Below are positions 1 through 7,599 of a stretch of DNA of 15,733 nt, in pieces (the stretch's first letter is position 1; each line of letters starts with the position of its first letter). The translations under genes and the position numbers were made by a program. Location: the NCBI GenBank assembly GCA_021786135.1, contig JAJYNV010000461.1, forward strand, positions 1 through 15,733, in the 5' to 3' direction. The DNA comes from Bacillota bacterium (GTDB lineage Bacteria; Bacillota; Sulfobacillia; JAJZYS01; JAJYTV01). The notes under the pieces are model-generated. The model worked only from the letters and a program-made list of their open reading frames with translations. It was not told the DNA's origin and ran no database searches.

Positions 1-761
1 CCAGGTGATCGGATACGGCGCCTTCACCTTGTCCTGGTAGCACTGCGCGTGCCGCTGGAGCAGGGTGCGCACGTCGCGGTTCGCGGGAGCCTTCGCACGT
101 ACGCGCGCGGAGTTAACCCGTGTCCGCGTGCGCGCGGTGTCTTCTTCCGGTTCTAACGATCCCGGAACCGGATTGCCTGAAGAGGATGTAGCCTGGGGTT
201 TATCTTCTGATGGAGGCACAGCACATGAAAGATGGATCTTGTCAATTGCAGACGACATGGCTTGCGTGCCACCCATGTCGCCTCCAGTTGACATGGGTTG
301 ATCCGGCGAGCCTGGGCCGAACTGAAACCCTGTCACCGGTAGGATGGTGTACCTCGTGTTCGAGAACTTCTGTCCCTCGCCCCGAACCTTGCACGCCATA
401 ACGATCGGCTTGCCTTCCCAGCGGAAGGCGAGGATCTCCTTCAGCCGCTCGTTGGCCGCCTGCCGGGTGATTCTGAGTGCATCGGCGATCTCGGATTGCG
501 AGGGAAAGCAGTTTCCGTCAGCGTCCATGTACGTCGCCAGACCGGAGAGAGTCTGCCACCCGCGCGGACCAAGTGCGGCGATGAGACCGCTCGTTTTCGG
601 GCGTAGGCATAGACCTTGATGAAGACGCGTCGCTCGACGGTCTTTGTAAGCCCGTCAAACTCACTCTGCAATTCAATGGTAAACGCCTTTCGGATCTCAG
701 GACGGATCTCGGTCGCCGGGATGGGGCCCGCCCCATCAAAGCCGTCTGCCGCCGCTGTCAA
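1..761 (-). pseudogene. Helix-turn-helix replication-type protein of a mobile element, frameshifted and cut by the window edge
   Basis: Two minus-strand frames join into one protein. Codons from a TTG at 761 (Shine-Dalgarno GGGAGGTGG, 7 bases upstream) read MTAAADGFDGAGPIP, then EFDGLTKTVERRVFIKVYAYARK. The second frame, open from about 597 to base 1, continues with SGLIAALGPRGWQTL, GLATYMDADGNCFPSQSEIA and ALRITRQAANERLKEIL, a clear helix-turn-helix. A Ser/Thr/Pro-rich linker follows, then LLQRHAQCYQDKVKAPYPITW at the left edge. Known family behaviour: such proteins occur in phages, plasmids and integrative elements of Firmicutes, often in replication modules; this assignment is from memory of the family. 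One missing A in the run of four T (plus strand) at 594-597 would restore a single frame ARKTSGLI. It is either a real mutation or a base-calling error. The gene is divergent from the recombinase and belongs to the same element. The function is inferred; the coding nature and frameshift are seen. Confidence 0.65.
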
Positions 762-948
762 TCGACCACCTCCCGCGGCCGAACGAAAACAGGCTCCCGC
801 CGACGGCAGGAGTCTGACACTGATACCGTTGTTGTTCGTAGCGGTCGTCCGCACCTGCTTCAGGTAGTGTCCGGTCGTACACTTTTCCTTCACCTTGCAG
901 GACGATGGACAGCGTTTATCGTACTAGTCGTGCGGAGGCGTGACCACG
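762..948. other. Divergent intergenic region of the mobile element
   Basis: This gap separates the leftward helix-turn-helix gene from the rightward recombinase, so it should hold both promoters. An imperfect inverted repeat lies at 794-812 (CTCCCGCC, spacer GAC, GGCAGGAG), which could be an operator. A weak rightward promoter candidate is TTGCAG at 895-900 with TATCGT at 917-922 (16-base spacer). No convincing gene lies here. Confidence 0.3.
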
Positions 949-2292
949 TTGCGAGCGATGCTTTATCTCCGTGTTTCCACCGAGGAGCAGGCCCGTGAGG
1001 GATACTCGATCTCTGCCCAGCGCGAGCGTCTTGAGGCGTTCGCCGTGTCGCAGAGTTGGGTGGTTGCGCAGACCTATAATGACGAGGGCTTCTCCGGCAA
1101 GGATCTCAAGCGTCCCGCTATGCAGAAGATGATCGAGGACGTCGAGGCCGGGCTCGGCGATGTCGTGCTGGTCTGGAAACTTGACCGCCTTAGCCGGCGC
1201 CAGCAGGACGTCCTGCATCTCATCGAGGACGTATTCACACCGCGCAAGGTCGGCTTTCGCAGCGCCACGGAGAGCTTCGACACCACCACCCCCGCCGGCA
1301 TGGCCATGGTCGGCATGTTGGCCGTGTTCGCCCAGCTCGAGCGAGCCACGATCATCGAGCGGACGACCTTTGGCTACAACCAGCGCCTCTCCGAGGGGAA
1401 ATGGGCTGGATCGGCGCCTTACGGCTATCGCTATGGCCGTGACGGCGTGTTGGAACCGGACGCTGAGACGGCGGACTGGCTGCGGTCGATCTACCGTCAG
1501 GCGATCGACGGATCTTCGCTGGACCGCATCGTGGACTGGCTTATCGCGAAAGGCTCACCTCCGCCTTTCGGGAGGAGAGCCTGGTATCCCAGCACGGTCA
1601 AGATCATCCTCCACAACAGGGCTTATCTAGGTGAACGTCGCACACGCAATGGCTGGATCAAGTCCGGGCACCCGTCCTTGATCGACGAGGAAACCTGGCT
1701 GGATGCGCAGGATGCGATCGAGAGCCGCCGCAAGGGTCCGGGCAGGCCAAGGCGCGGCGAGGCTTCGCCGTACCTCCTCACCGGGCTCCTCTTCTGCGGT
1801 GAATGCGGTAGCCGCATGGTGGGTCACAAGAACTCGCAGGGGTCTCGCTACTACATCTGCGACCGGATCAAACGCACCGGGCATCGCTGCGGCCCAGGTT
1901 ACGTGCGCGTCGAGCGGCTTGACGAAGAGGTGGCGGCGCAGCTTCTGGTTGCAGTGCGCGCCAAGAGACCGCCTGCGCCCCGTAAGCGTCGCAGCGAGGT
2001 CGCGGCCATCGACGCCAAGATTGCTCGCCTGGTGTCCGCCATCGAGGACGGCACACTGCCGCACGATGTCGTGCGTGACCGCCTGGAGCAACTCCAGCGA
2101 GAGCGGGCACAGGCTCAGCGCGAGCAAGGTCCGGCTATCACAAGGGTCGACCAGAACCGCGTTCTCGCGGCAGGTTTACCACGGGTCTGGGCGAACGCGG
2201 AACACGCCGAACGACGCGAGATGCTCCACGCACTTCTTGAGCGCATCGACGTGGACATCAGCGGAAACCCGCATCTGACGCTGTATACATAG
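949..2292 (+). CDS. Large serine recombinase (site-specific integrase)
   Basis: A DNA-cutting site-specific recombinase that integrates and excises a mobile element through a Ser-DNA intermediate. The N-terminal resolvase domain shows YLRVSTEEQ with the catalytic Ser at codon 976-978, then GYSISAQRERL, DEGFSGKDLKRPAM, WKLDRLSRR and AVFAQLERATIIERT. The Recombinase domain follows (GSAPYGYRY, then YPSTVKIILHNRAYLGE), next a zinc ribbon (LLFCGECGSRM, with further Cys in YYICDR and HRCGPG), and a charged coiled-coil C-terminus. At 447 aa it is usual for the family. The frame is open from a GTG at 940, but the Shine-Dalgarno GGAGG at 934-938 almost touches that codon; TTG 949 has 10-base spacing and is preferred, and ATG 958 is possible. 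It ends 14 bases from the truncated yhbH stop, the usual place of an integrase beside its attachment site. No homologous intact target is visible. Confidence 0.93.
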   Translation: MRAMLYLRVSTEEQAREGYSISAQRERLEAFAVSQSWVVAQTYNDEGFSGKDLKRPAMQKMIEDVEAGLGDVVLVWKLDRLSRRQQDVLHLIEDVFTPRKVGFRSATESFDTTTPAGMAMVGMLAVFAQLERATIIERTTFGYNQRLSEGKWAGSAPYGYRYGRDGVLEPDAETADWLRSIYRQAIDGSSLDRIVDWLIAKGSPPPFGRRAWYPSTVKIILHNRAYLGERRTRNGWIKSGHPSLIDEETWLDAQDAIESRRKGPGRPRRGEASPYLLTGLLFCGECGSRMVGHKNSQGSRYYICDRIKRTGHRCGPGYVRVERLDEEVAAQLLVAVRAKRPPAPRKRRSEVAAIDAKIARLVSAIEDGTLPHDVVRDRLEQLQRERAQAQREQGPAITRVDQNRVLAAGLPRVWANAEHAERREMLHALLERIDVDISGNPHLTLYT

Positions 2293-2306
2293 CGTCACCC
2301 CAAGGT

Positions 2307-3125
2307 TCATTTATCCTCGGTAAAGTGCAGCACGACGGACTGCTGTCCGCGTCCGAAGGACTCCCGTCCGTATTCGGCGGCCAGCCGGTACGCGGCGGAA
2401 ACCTTCGTCCCTCCTGATTCGGCGCGCCGGAAGAACTCTTCCTCGCTGACGCGCTGTGCATCCGTGTGGTGGATGACGTAGACGATCTCGAGCGGGCCGT
2501 AGCGGCGGCGGATGAAGTTCGTCAGCCAATAGAAGAAGCTGCGGCAGAGCTGCTTTTTTTCGTCGCCCATGCTGCCTGAGACATCGCGCAGCGCGATGAT
2601 CCGCACATCAGGGGCTGGCGCGCGCTGAGATGCGACGCTCCGGAACCGGAGGTCCTCCTCCGTAAGGCCCCTGGGACCACCGCGGGACTGGGCGCGCACA
2701 AGAGCCAGGCGCATACTTTCCCGACGTGCCAGGGCTGCCCAGCGGCCGATGCGGGCAAGGCTCTCGGTTTCGTTGCGCTGCACTCCTCTGCCGCCTGGGG
2801 GTGCTATATCCGGCAGCTTCCAGCGCCGATCGAGGACCTCTGCGATCTCTTCGCGCAGCCAGTCAAGAACGTTCTCGCCGGGCGCGTCTCCGGCCCCGTT
2901 GCCACAGCCCGGACCGTCGATCAGTATGCCCTGACCGGCATCCGCGAAGTGCAGCCGGCGCTCGCGGAGCACGGGGTACGAAACGCGCAACTGGTGGTCG
3001 TCCCCACCGACGATGGCCTCCTCGGCCACCAGGTCGCGCAGGTAGCCGGACAAGGCAGCGCGCAGGCGCTCCTCATGCCGGACAGCATCGCGCTCGGCGC
3101 TGCGCTCCAGGAAATAGTCGTCCAA
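2307..3125 (-). pseudogene. yhbH: YhbH/DUF444 sporulation protein, 3'-truncated by a mobile element
   Basis: Codes for the first 272 residues of a DUF444 protein. The Bacillus subtilis family member is roughly 390-400 aa and is needed for normal sporulation; the family is linked to a PrkA-type kinase in many bacteria. Visible features: an Arg/Glu-rich helical N-terminus (RDAVRHEERLRAAL, DLVAEEAIV), a Gly-rich stretch (IDGPGCGNGAGD), then a von Willebrand-A-like fold starting with the metal-site motif DVSGSMGDEK (residues 181-190), SFFYWLTNFIRRRYG, VYVIHHTDAQRVSEEEFF and SGGTKVSAAYRLA. After VVLHFT the reading runs EDK and stops, so about the last 120 residues are missing. The start is TTG 3125, with a GGGGGG Shine-Dalgarno six bases upstream. 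It is the last gene of the gerW-SNF2-PanC-like operon, 33 bases after its neighbour. It could be non-functional, or made whole by element excision. Confidence 0.85.
2310..2324. other. Candidate attachment-site core between element and yhbH
   Basis: The quasi-palindrome TTTATC-CTC-GGTAAA (5 of 6 positions pair) lies just past the recombinase stop and where the yhbH reading stops resembling its family (HFT, then EDK and stop instead of the family's DGDN). Large serine recombinases use short sites with imperfect dyad symmetry and a two-base crossover. The partner site is outside the window, so the exact core is not established. Confidence 0.35.
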
Positions 3126-3158
3126 GGGGATCCCCCCGCAGCGAGGCTTGTGGGCAGC

Positions 3159-4034
3159 CTATGCGGAGGGGCCAGCATCGGTGCCTCTGTCCGGCAGACG
3201 CACCGCGTCGGCGACGCGGGTCCGGCCGAAGAAGCCGCCGATCATCAGAAGATCGCCCGGTTGCGCGCGTTCGCGCTCTGTCAGGGTCTGCGGGTCAAGC
3301 AGGTACACATATTGCAGGCGAAAGCCAGGGATGCGCGTCAGCGCAGCGGAGGTGCGCCCCAGAAGGCGCGTCACCTCAGTCTCGCCACGATCGGCGAAGA
3401 GACTGCGCGCCTCGCTCAGGCAGCCATGGATGCGCCCAGCATGGCGCATATCCTCGGGACTCAACTTCGCGTTCATCGCGGAATAGGCAAGACCCTGCTC
3501 ATCGCGCGCGGTCTCGACGGTCCGCACGGCGCACGGCAACGCGAGGTCCTCGAGCGCGCGCTCGATACAGCGTGCCTTGTACCAGTCGAGTTCGCCGAAA
3601 TAGGCGGCGCCAGCATTCGCGAGATTGATCAGGCGAAACGTCAAGGTGATCTGCGACCGCAGTACCTCCGGGTGCACGACGCTGGATAGCGTGCGTTCGA
3701 TGGCAGGCAACCGAATCTCTGTCGAAAAACCCGACGGATAGACGTCGCGTTCCGCAACCGGCCAATAGATGTCCACCCCATATTCTGAGGCGCGCTCGAT
3801 GTCGCCGGCACCATCGCGGGGGTAAAGGGAGGGGCTGTCACCAGGCGCGAACTGACGCGGATGCAGGAAGACAGCGAGTATCGTGGCGTAGCCCGCGTCG
3901 GCTGCTGCGGCCACGAGTTTGCGGTGCCCAAGGTGCAGAAAGCCGCGTGTAAGGATCAGAGCGAGTTTCCTATCGCCCGAAGCTGCCAGTCTCTGCAGTT
4001 CCTCGGCCGAATGCACCTGCTCCGTGCCAGCCAC
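3159..4034 (-). CDS. Pantothenate-synthetase-like nucleotidyltransferase, divergent active site
   Basis: Pantothenate synthetase (PanC) joins pantoate and beta-alanine using ATP. The 291-residue protein has the PanC layout: an N-terminal ATP motif GFLHLGHRKLV (His34, His37), AVFLHPRQFAPGD, SLYPRD, VDIYWPVAERDVYPSGFSTEI, then NAGAAYFGELDWYKARC and DEQGLAYSAMNAKLSPED. Compared with known PanC, the conserved Asn of FVNPxQF is His, the GQKD motif is GELD (the key Lys is lost, position 149), and the SSRN motif is SAMN (positions 185-188; second Ser and Arg lost). Those residues contact ATP or pantoate in characterised enzymes. True pantothenate synthesis is therefore doubtful; a different acid-amine ligase or adenylyl-transfer role is possible. 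It sits between the SNF2 gene (30-base gap) and yhbH, not with panB or panD, which also argues against housekeeping PanC. Family membership is fairly sure; function is not. Confidence 0.72.
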   Translation of the reverse strand: MAGTEQVHSAEELQRLAASGDRKLALILTRGFLHLGHRKLVAAAADAGYATILAVFLHPRQFAPGDSPSLYPRDGAGDIERASEYGVDIYWPVAERDVYPSGFSTEIRLPAIERTLSSVVHPEVLRSQITLTFRLINLANAGAAYFGELDWYKARCIERALEDLALPCAVRTVETARDEQGLAYSAMNAKLSPEDMRHAGRIHGCLSEARSLFADRGETEVTRLLGRTSAALTRIPGFRLQYVYLLDPQTLTERERAQPGDLLMIGGFFGRTRVADAVRLPDRGTDAGPSA

Positions 4035-4064
4035 CTCCGCCAGGCTGCGCTTGCCGACGAGAAA

Positions 4065-5645
4065 TTACACCTTGCGACCCACGACTTCCTGCATATGCGT
4101 TCGCCGTACCGTCCTGGCCATCTCGTCGATACGGTGCTCGATCCCTTGATCGCTCTCCGTCAGGAAGATTTCGAGCAGTTGACTTTCGAGCGGCTTGTCA
4201 TGCTCAAGATGACGCAATATGACGTCCAGGTCGCCAATAACGCGTCGAAACATGTCGATCTTCTCATGCAACAGGTGAAGGACATGTTCCTCCACCGTAT
4301 CCCTGGCGCAGAGATTCAGGATGCGCACCTCGCGTGTCTGCCCCAGGCGATGGACACGTCCGATGCGCTGTTCCACGCGCATCGGGTTCCAGGGCAGGTC
4401 GTAGTTGACGACGACGGAGGCGCTCTGGAGATTCAGGCCCTGACCGCCGGCCTCTGTCGCGACCAGCACGCCGCCACGGCGGCGAAAGGCGTCGATCTCC
4501 TGCTGGCGCTGTCTCTGGGCTTGCCCGCCATGCAGGTAGTGAACCTCGAGACCTGCCTCCTCGAGCTGACGGCCAAGGTACATCTGGGTCGCCCGGTACT
4601 CCGTGAACACCAGCGCAGGCTCGCGCATGCCGCAGAGCAGCGATCGCGCCGCCTCCGCCTTCTGATTCTGCCGGATCCCCTGCGCACAGCGCAGGAGATC
4701 CTGCGACTCGCTGCCGAACCAGGCCGGACCCATTCGCTCAAGCGTATCAGCCAGAGCGAAACTCGAAGAGCAGAGTTCGCGTTGAATCAGCACGAGAGGC
4801 AGGATCGTCTCCTGCTGGGCGCGCCTGAGGCGGTACGCCTCCCCCAGGAGGCGCGTGGCCCGTTCGTAAAGCTGGCGCTCGGGTGGCGTGAGATCCACCT
4901 TGAGCAGCTCGACCTTGCGCTCGGGGAGAGCAATGTTGGCCTCCTGGCGGGTGCGTCGGATCATGACGGCGGAAAGTTCCTGGCGCAGTTCGTCGACGTT
5001 GCGGGGCCGCCTGGGCGCCAGGAGAAAGCGCCGGTAGAACTGCATGTAGGAGCCGAACACGGTCGGCTTGACCAATGCCACAAGGTTGTAGAGCTCTGTC
5101 AGCTCGTTCTGGATCGGCGTGGCCGTGATGAGCAGCATCCTGCGTCGCGGCAGGCCCGCGACAAAGGTGTGGTTCTGGCTGCGCTGCGACTTGAGATGGT
5201 GCGCTTCGTCCACGATGACCACGTCCCACGCCTTGGCCTGGTACGCGGCCGCCTGCGGCAAGCGCTTCGCCCAGTCGAGCGAAGCGAGGACGACTCCGCG
5301 ATCTGGCGGAATGCGCGGCTGCAGTACAACATGTCGATCGAACTTGGTACCCAGCTCATCGCGCCACTGGGCGAGCAGTCCGGCTGGACAGAGGATCAGG
5401 GCGAGGCCGGCCTCGCCCCGAGCCCTCAACTCCTCCAGCACAAGGCCCGCCTCGATCGTCTTGCCCAGCCCGACCTCATCGGCGAGAAGGGCCGAACCCT
5501 CCAGACGGTCGACAATTTCGCCGGCCGCCGTCAGCTGGTGCGGATAGCGCACGACACGCGCACGGCGCCAGATCGGCTCCAGGCGAGCCCACGAGCGCAG
5601 CGTCACGAGAGCGGCATCCGTCTCGGCGTCAATACGCTGAGCCAC
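4065..5645 (-). CDS. SNF2-family helicase-like ATPase (RapA/YqhH type)
   Basis: A double-stranded-DNA translocase of superfamily 2, about 526 aa. All core motifs are present: LLADEVGLGKTIEAGLVLEEL (motif I, GLGKT near residues 59-63), ILCPAGLLAQW (Ia), VDEAHHLKS (II), LLITATPIQNELTELYNLV (III), then in the second lobe FTEYRATQMYLG, YLHGGQAQRQRQ, VLVATEAGGQGLNLQSAS (V) and QRIGRVHRLGQT (VI). Length and layout resemble the short bacterial SNF2 proteins such as B. subtilis YqhH rather than the larger RNA-polymerase-recycling RapA. The frame stays open upstream into gerW, but the likely start is GTG 5645 (MAQRIDAETDAAL), preceded by GGGAGCGAGCGG. This overlaps the gerW stop by 17 bases, suggesting translational coupling. 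It belongs to the minus-strand sporulation-linked operon. The substrate and cellular role are unknown. Confidence 0.88.
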   Translation of the reverse strand: MAQRIDAETDAALVTLRSWARLEPIWRRARVVRYPHQLTAAGEIVDRLEGSALLADEVGLGKTIEAGLVLEELRARGEAGLALILCPAGLLAQWRDELGTKFDRHVVLQPRIPPDRGVVLASLDWAKRLPQAAAYQAKAWDVVIVDEAHHLKSQRSQNHTFVAGLPRRRMLLITATPIQNELTELYNLVALVKPTVFGSYMQFYRRFLLAPRRPRNVDELRQELSAVMIRRTRQEANIALPERKVELLKVDLTPPERQLYERATRLLGEAYRLRRAQQETILPLVLIQRELCSSSFALADTLERMGPAWFGSESQDLLRCAQGIRQNQKAEAARSLLCGMREPALVFTEYRATQMYLGRQLEEAGLEVHYLHGGQAQRQRQQEIDAFRRRGGVLVATEAGGQGLNLQSASVVVNYDLPWNPMRVEQRIGRVHRLGQTREVRILNLCARDTVEEHVLHLLHEKIDMFRRVIGDLDVILRHLEHDKPLESQLLEIFLTESDQGIEHRIDEMARTVRRTHMQEVVGRKV

Positions 5646-6087
5646 CGTTCGTGTCCCGCTCGCTCCCGGTGAGGGAACGCTCCGTCCTGCTGCCGGGGCG
5701 AATCCAGTTACCGATCTCCTGGAGCAGTTCCGGAGCCTCGTCCAGCACGCGGTCCAGAACGGCGTTCTGATCGACGGGCACCAGGTGCACCTCATCCTTG
5801 TGCAGCACGAGGAAGCCCACGGGCTGTACCGACACGCCGGCGCCGGACCCTCCGCCGAACGGCAGATGCTCCTCGTCGCCTGCTGCCGTGCGGCGCTCTG
5901 GCCCAGGGCCGCCATACTGTCCGCCACCTGCGGCGAAGCCGAAGCTCACCCGCGACACGGGGATGATCACGCCGCCGCTCTGGGTCTCCACGGCGTCCCC
6001 GATCACGGTGTTGACGTCGATCATGTCCTTGATGCTCTGCATCGCAGTCGTCATGAGTCCCTGAATCGGATGCTCGGACATGCGCAT
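5629..6087 (-). CDS. ytfJ: GerW/YtfJ family sporulation protein
   Basis: A small protein of the family of B. subtilis GerW (YtfJ), a forespore-made protein needed for normal germination responses. Visible features: EHPIQGLMTTAMQSIKDMID (helical N-terminus), VNTVIGDAVETQSGGVIIPV, SRVSFGFAAGGGQYGG, then a Gly-rich PFGGGSGAGVSVQPVGFLVL and VHLVPVDQNAVLDRVLDEAPELL. These are the hallmark blocks of the family. The start is ATG 6087 (152 aa) behind a GAGGAGG Shine-Dalgarno, or ATG 6081 (MSEHPIQG, 150 aa); the open frame before that lacks family resemblance. It is the first gene of the minus-strand operon and overlaps the SNF2 start. In Bacillus the neighbour is a DUF2953 gene, so the SNF2/PanC-like/yhbH company is unlike that arrangement. 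No sporulation-sigma promoter could be recognised upstream. Confidence 0.9.
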   Translation of the reverse strand: MRMSEHPIQGLMTTAMQSIKDMIDVNTVIGDAVETQSGGVIIPVSRVSFGFAAGGGQYGGPGPERRTAAGDEEHLPFGGGSGAGVSVQPVGFLVLHKDEVHLVPVDQNAVLDRVLDEAPELLQEIGNWIRPGSRTERSLTGSERDTNGGSAY

Positions 6088-6387
6088 ACCGCCTCCTCGG
6101 CTTAGGGATGCGCACGGCCCGGCGCTCCTACACCTAGGGACATCTGGCACGGGCACCAGATCGTCTGTTCGAGAGGTCCCAACTGGCTACGACCGGAGCG
6201 ATTCGGCGGCTGCTGGCAGACGATCTCGTGCGCCTTAGGCTGTCGCAACCGACGACCAAGGTCGTTCCTCACCGTGCCAAGATGCGCAACGCCTTTTTCA
6301 CGTCACGCTGCGGGAATCCATACGTTTTTGGCATATGTTCTTGAGCTTCGCCGTTTGATTTGTGCATCGTCAGGGCGTGGGGGTGGC
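6088..6387. other. Divergent intergenic region with two small inverted repeats
   Basis: About 300 bases between gerW (leftward) and the permease (rightward). An inverted repeat ATCTGG-CACGGGCA-CCAGAT lies at 6142-6161 and a tight one, ACGACC-AA-GGTCGT, at 6252-6265. Either could be an operator or small hairpin. No tRNA cloverleaf, known riboswitch consensus or convincing promoter was recognised. An in-frame ATG at 6274 extends the permease, but the added residues do not look membrane-like and lack a Shine-Dalgarno. Confidence 0.35.
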
Positions 6388-7455
6388 ATGGCATTGCTCG
6401 AAACCGAACGCGACACCGGCCGCGATCTATCTCGCCTCGGCATCCTTCTGTTCCTGGTGGTGGCGGTCGCAGGCATCTTCTACGTGAAATGGGATCCTTA
6501 TTTCGCCAAGGCTCTCCATGCAGCCGCGGCGCACACTCTGGGCCCATCGATCGTCACGGGAACGTCGGCCGCTGCACCGCCCTTCTCCATCGGCGCCGCT
6601 CTCGACTATGGGATCGCCTATTTCCAGGACATCTGGCAGGCTCTCGCGGTCGCACTGCTGCTTGGAGCCGGCGTGCAGACACTGCTGCCCGATGGCTGGC
6701 TTGCGAAGGTGCTCGGCCGGGCCGACGTCCGCAGTTCAGCCATTGCGGGCGTCGCCGCCGTCCCGTCGATGATGTGCACGTGCTGCGCCGCACCGTTGGC
6801 CGTCGGGTTGCGGCGTGCCAACGCGTCACCGGGCGCTGTGCTCGCCTACTGGGTGGCAAACCCCGTGCTCAACCCGGCGACGATCATCTTTCTCGGGTTC
6901 GTGCTCGGCTGGGGCTGGGCTCTCCTGCGCGTCGCCGTCGGTGTGCCGCTGGTGGCGACCCTCGCCTGGTACGGCAACCGCTACGTGCCGCACGCAGACC
7001 TCGCCCTCCAGTCCGTCCCGCCGTCGGTCGTGCGCCGCCCCGGTGAGAATCTGATCACGGCGTGGCTGAAGGCCACACTGCGTCTCGCCCTGGGCCTCGT
7101 GCCCGAGTACCTCGTGATCGTGCTCGTGCTTGGCGCTGTGCGTTCGCTGCTCTTTCCGGCGATGTCGCCCGTCATCGGAGGCAGCATCCTGCTCCTTCTC
7201 CTGCTGACCGTGGCCGGCACCCTGTTCGTGGTGCCAACCGCAGGGGAGGTGCCAATCCTGCAGACACTCTTCAGCTACGGTCTCGGCTCGGCGGGCGGCG
7301 GTGCCCTCATGCTGACACTGCCCGCCGTGAGCCTTCCCTCCCTGTGGATGGTCGGCAAGGCGCTGCCACGCAAGAATCTGGCGGTGGTGGCCGCTATCGT
7401 CGCCGGGTTCGGCGTCATCACGGGTCTCCTGGCCATGCTCTTCGGGCTGCACTGA
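6388..7455 (+). CDS. Predicted permease, ArsP/DUF318 family
   Basis: An integral membrane protein of about 355 aa with some eight to ten hydrophobic segments, for example RLGILLFLVVAVAGIFYV, IWQALAVALLLGAGVQTLL, YLVIVLVLGAVRSLL and ILLLLLLTVAGTLFVVP. The family hallmark occurs twice in inverted-repeat halves: PSMMCTCCAAPLAVGLRRANA with LAYWVANPVLNPATIIFLGF, and later VVPTAGEVPILQTLF with GGGALMLTLPAVSLPSLWMV. Known members include ArsP, which exports trivalent organoarsenicals, and relatives linked to metal or redox tolerance. The Cys-Thr-Cys-Cys cluster in the first hallmark could bind a thiophilic substrate (inference). The start is ATG 6388, following a G-rich stretch and giving a short cytoplasmic N-terminus before the first membrane segment. 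It stands alone; no arsR, arsenite or thioredoxin gene is beside it, so the substrate is open. It converges on the PolX-like gene. Confidence 0.82.
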   Translation: MALLETERDTGRDLSRLGILLFLVVAVAGIFYVKWDPYFAKALHAAAAHTLGPSIVTGTSAAAPPFSIGAALDYGIAYFQDIWQALAVALLLGAGVQTLLPDGWLAKVLGRADVRSSAIAGVAAVPSMMCTCCAAPLAVGLRRANASPGAVLAYWVANPVLNPATIIFLGFVLGWGWALLRVAVGVPLVATLAWYGNRYVPHADLALQSVPPSVVRRPGENLITAWLKATLRLALGLVPEYLVIVLVLGAVRSLLFPAMSPVIGGSILLLLLLTVAGTLFVVPTAGEVPILQTLFSYGLGSAGGGALMLTLPAVSLPSLWMVGKALPRKNLAVVAAIVAGFGVITGLLAMLFGLH

Positions 7456-7599
7456 CATAGGCCCGCAGGTGGTCCCTGCCCATGGCCGCGCCGGCGCCTG
7501 CAGCAGTCGATGCCGTCGTGGCCACCGTTCGGCGCTGTGCGACAAAGTTGCCACCCCGCGTGACAGTCTGGGCCTGTGGATGGCACACGTCCCGCCGGC

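Noticed and set aside
441..893. 150-residue minus-strand open frame
   Set aside because: Only its part between about 761 and 597 fits the helix-turn-helix protein; after the A run the real protein continues in another frame, and before 761 there is no ribosome site or family match.
3861..5672. 603-residue plus-strand open frame
   Set aside because: It lies opposite the SNF2 and PanC-like genes, whose motifs are unmistakable; its own translation shows no recognisable domain and is a high-GC shadow.
7456..7599. Possible shared terminator between the permease and the PolX-like gene
   Set aside because: GC-rich sequence with short complementary stretches but no stable hairpin followed by a U tract on either strand.
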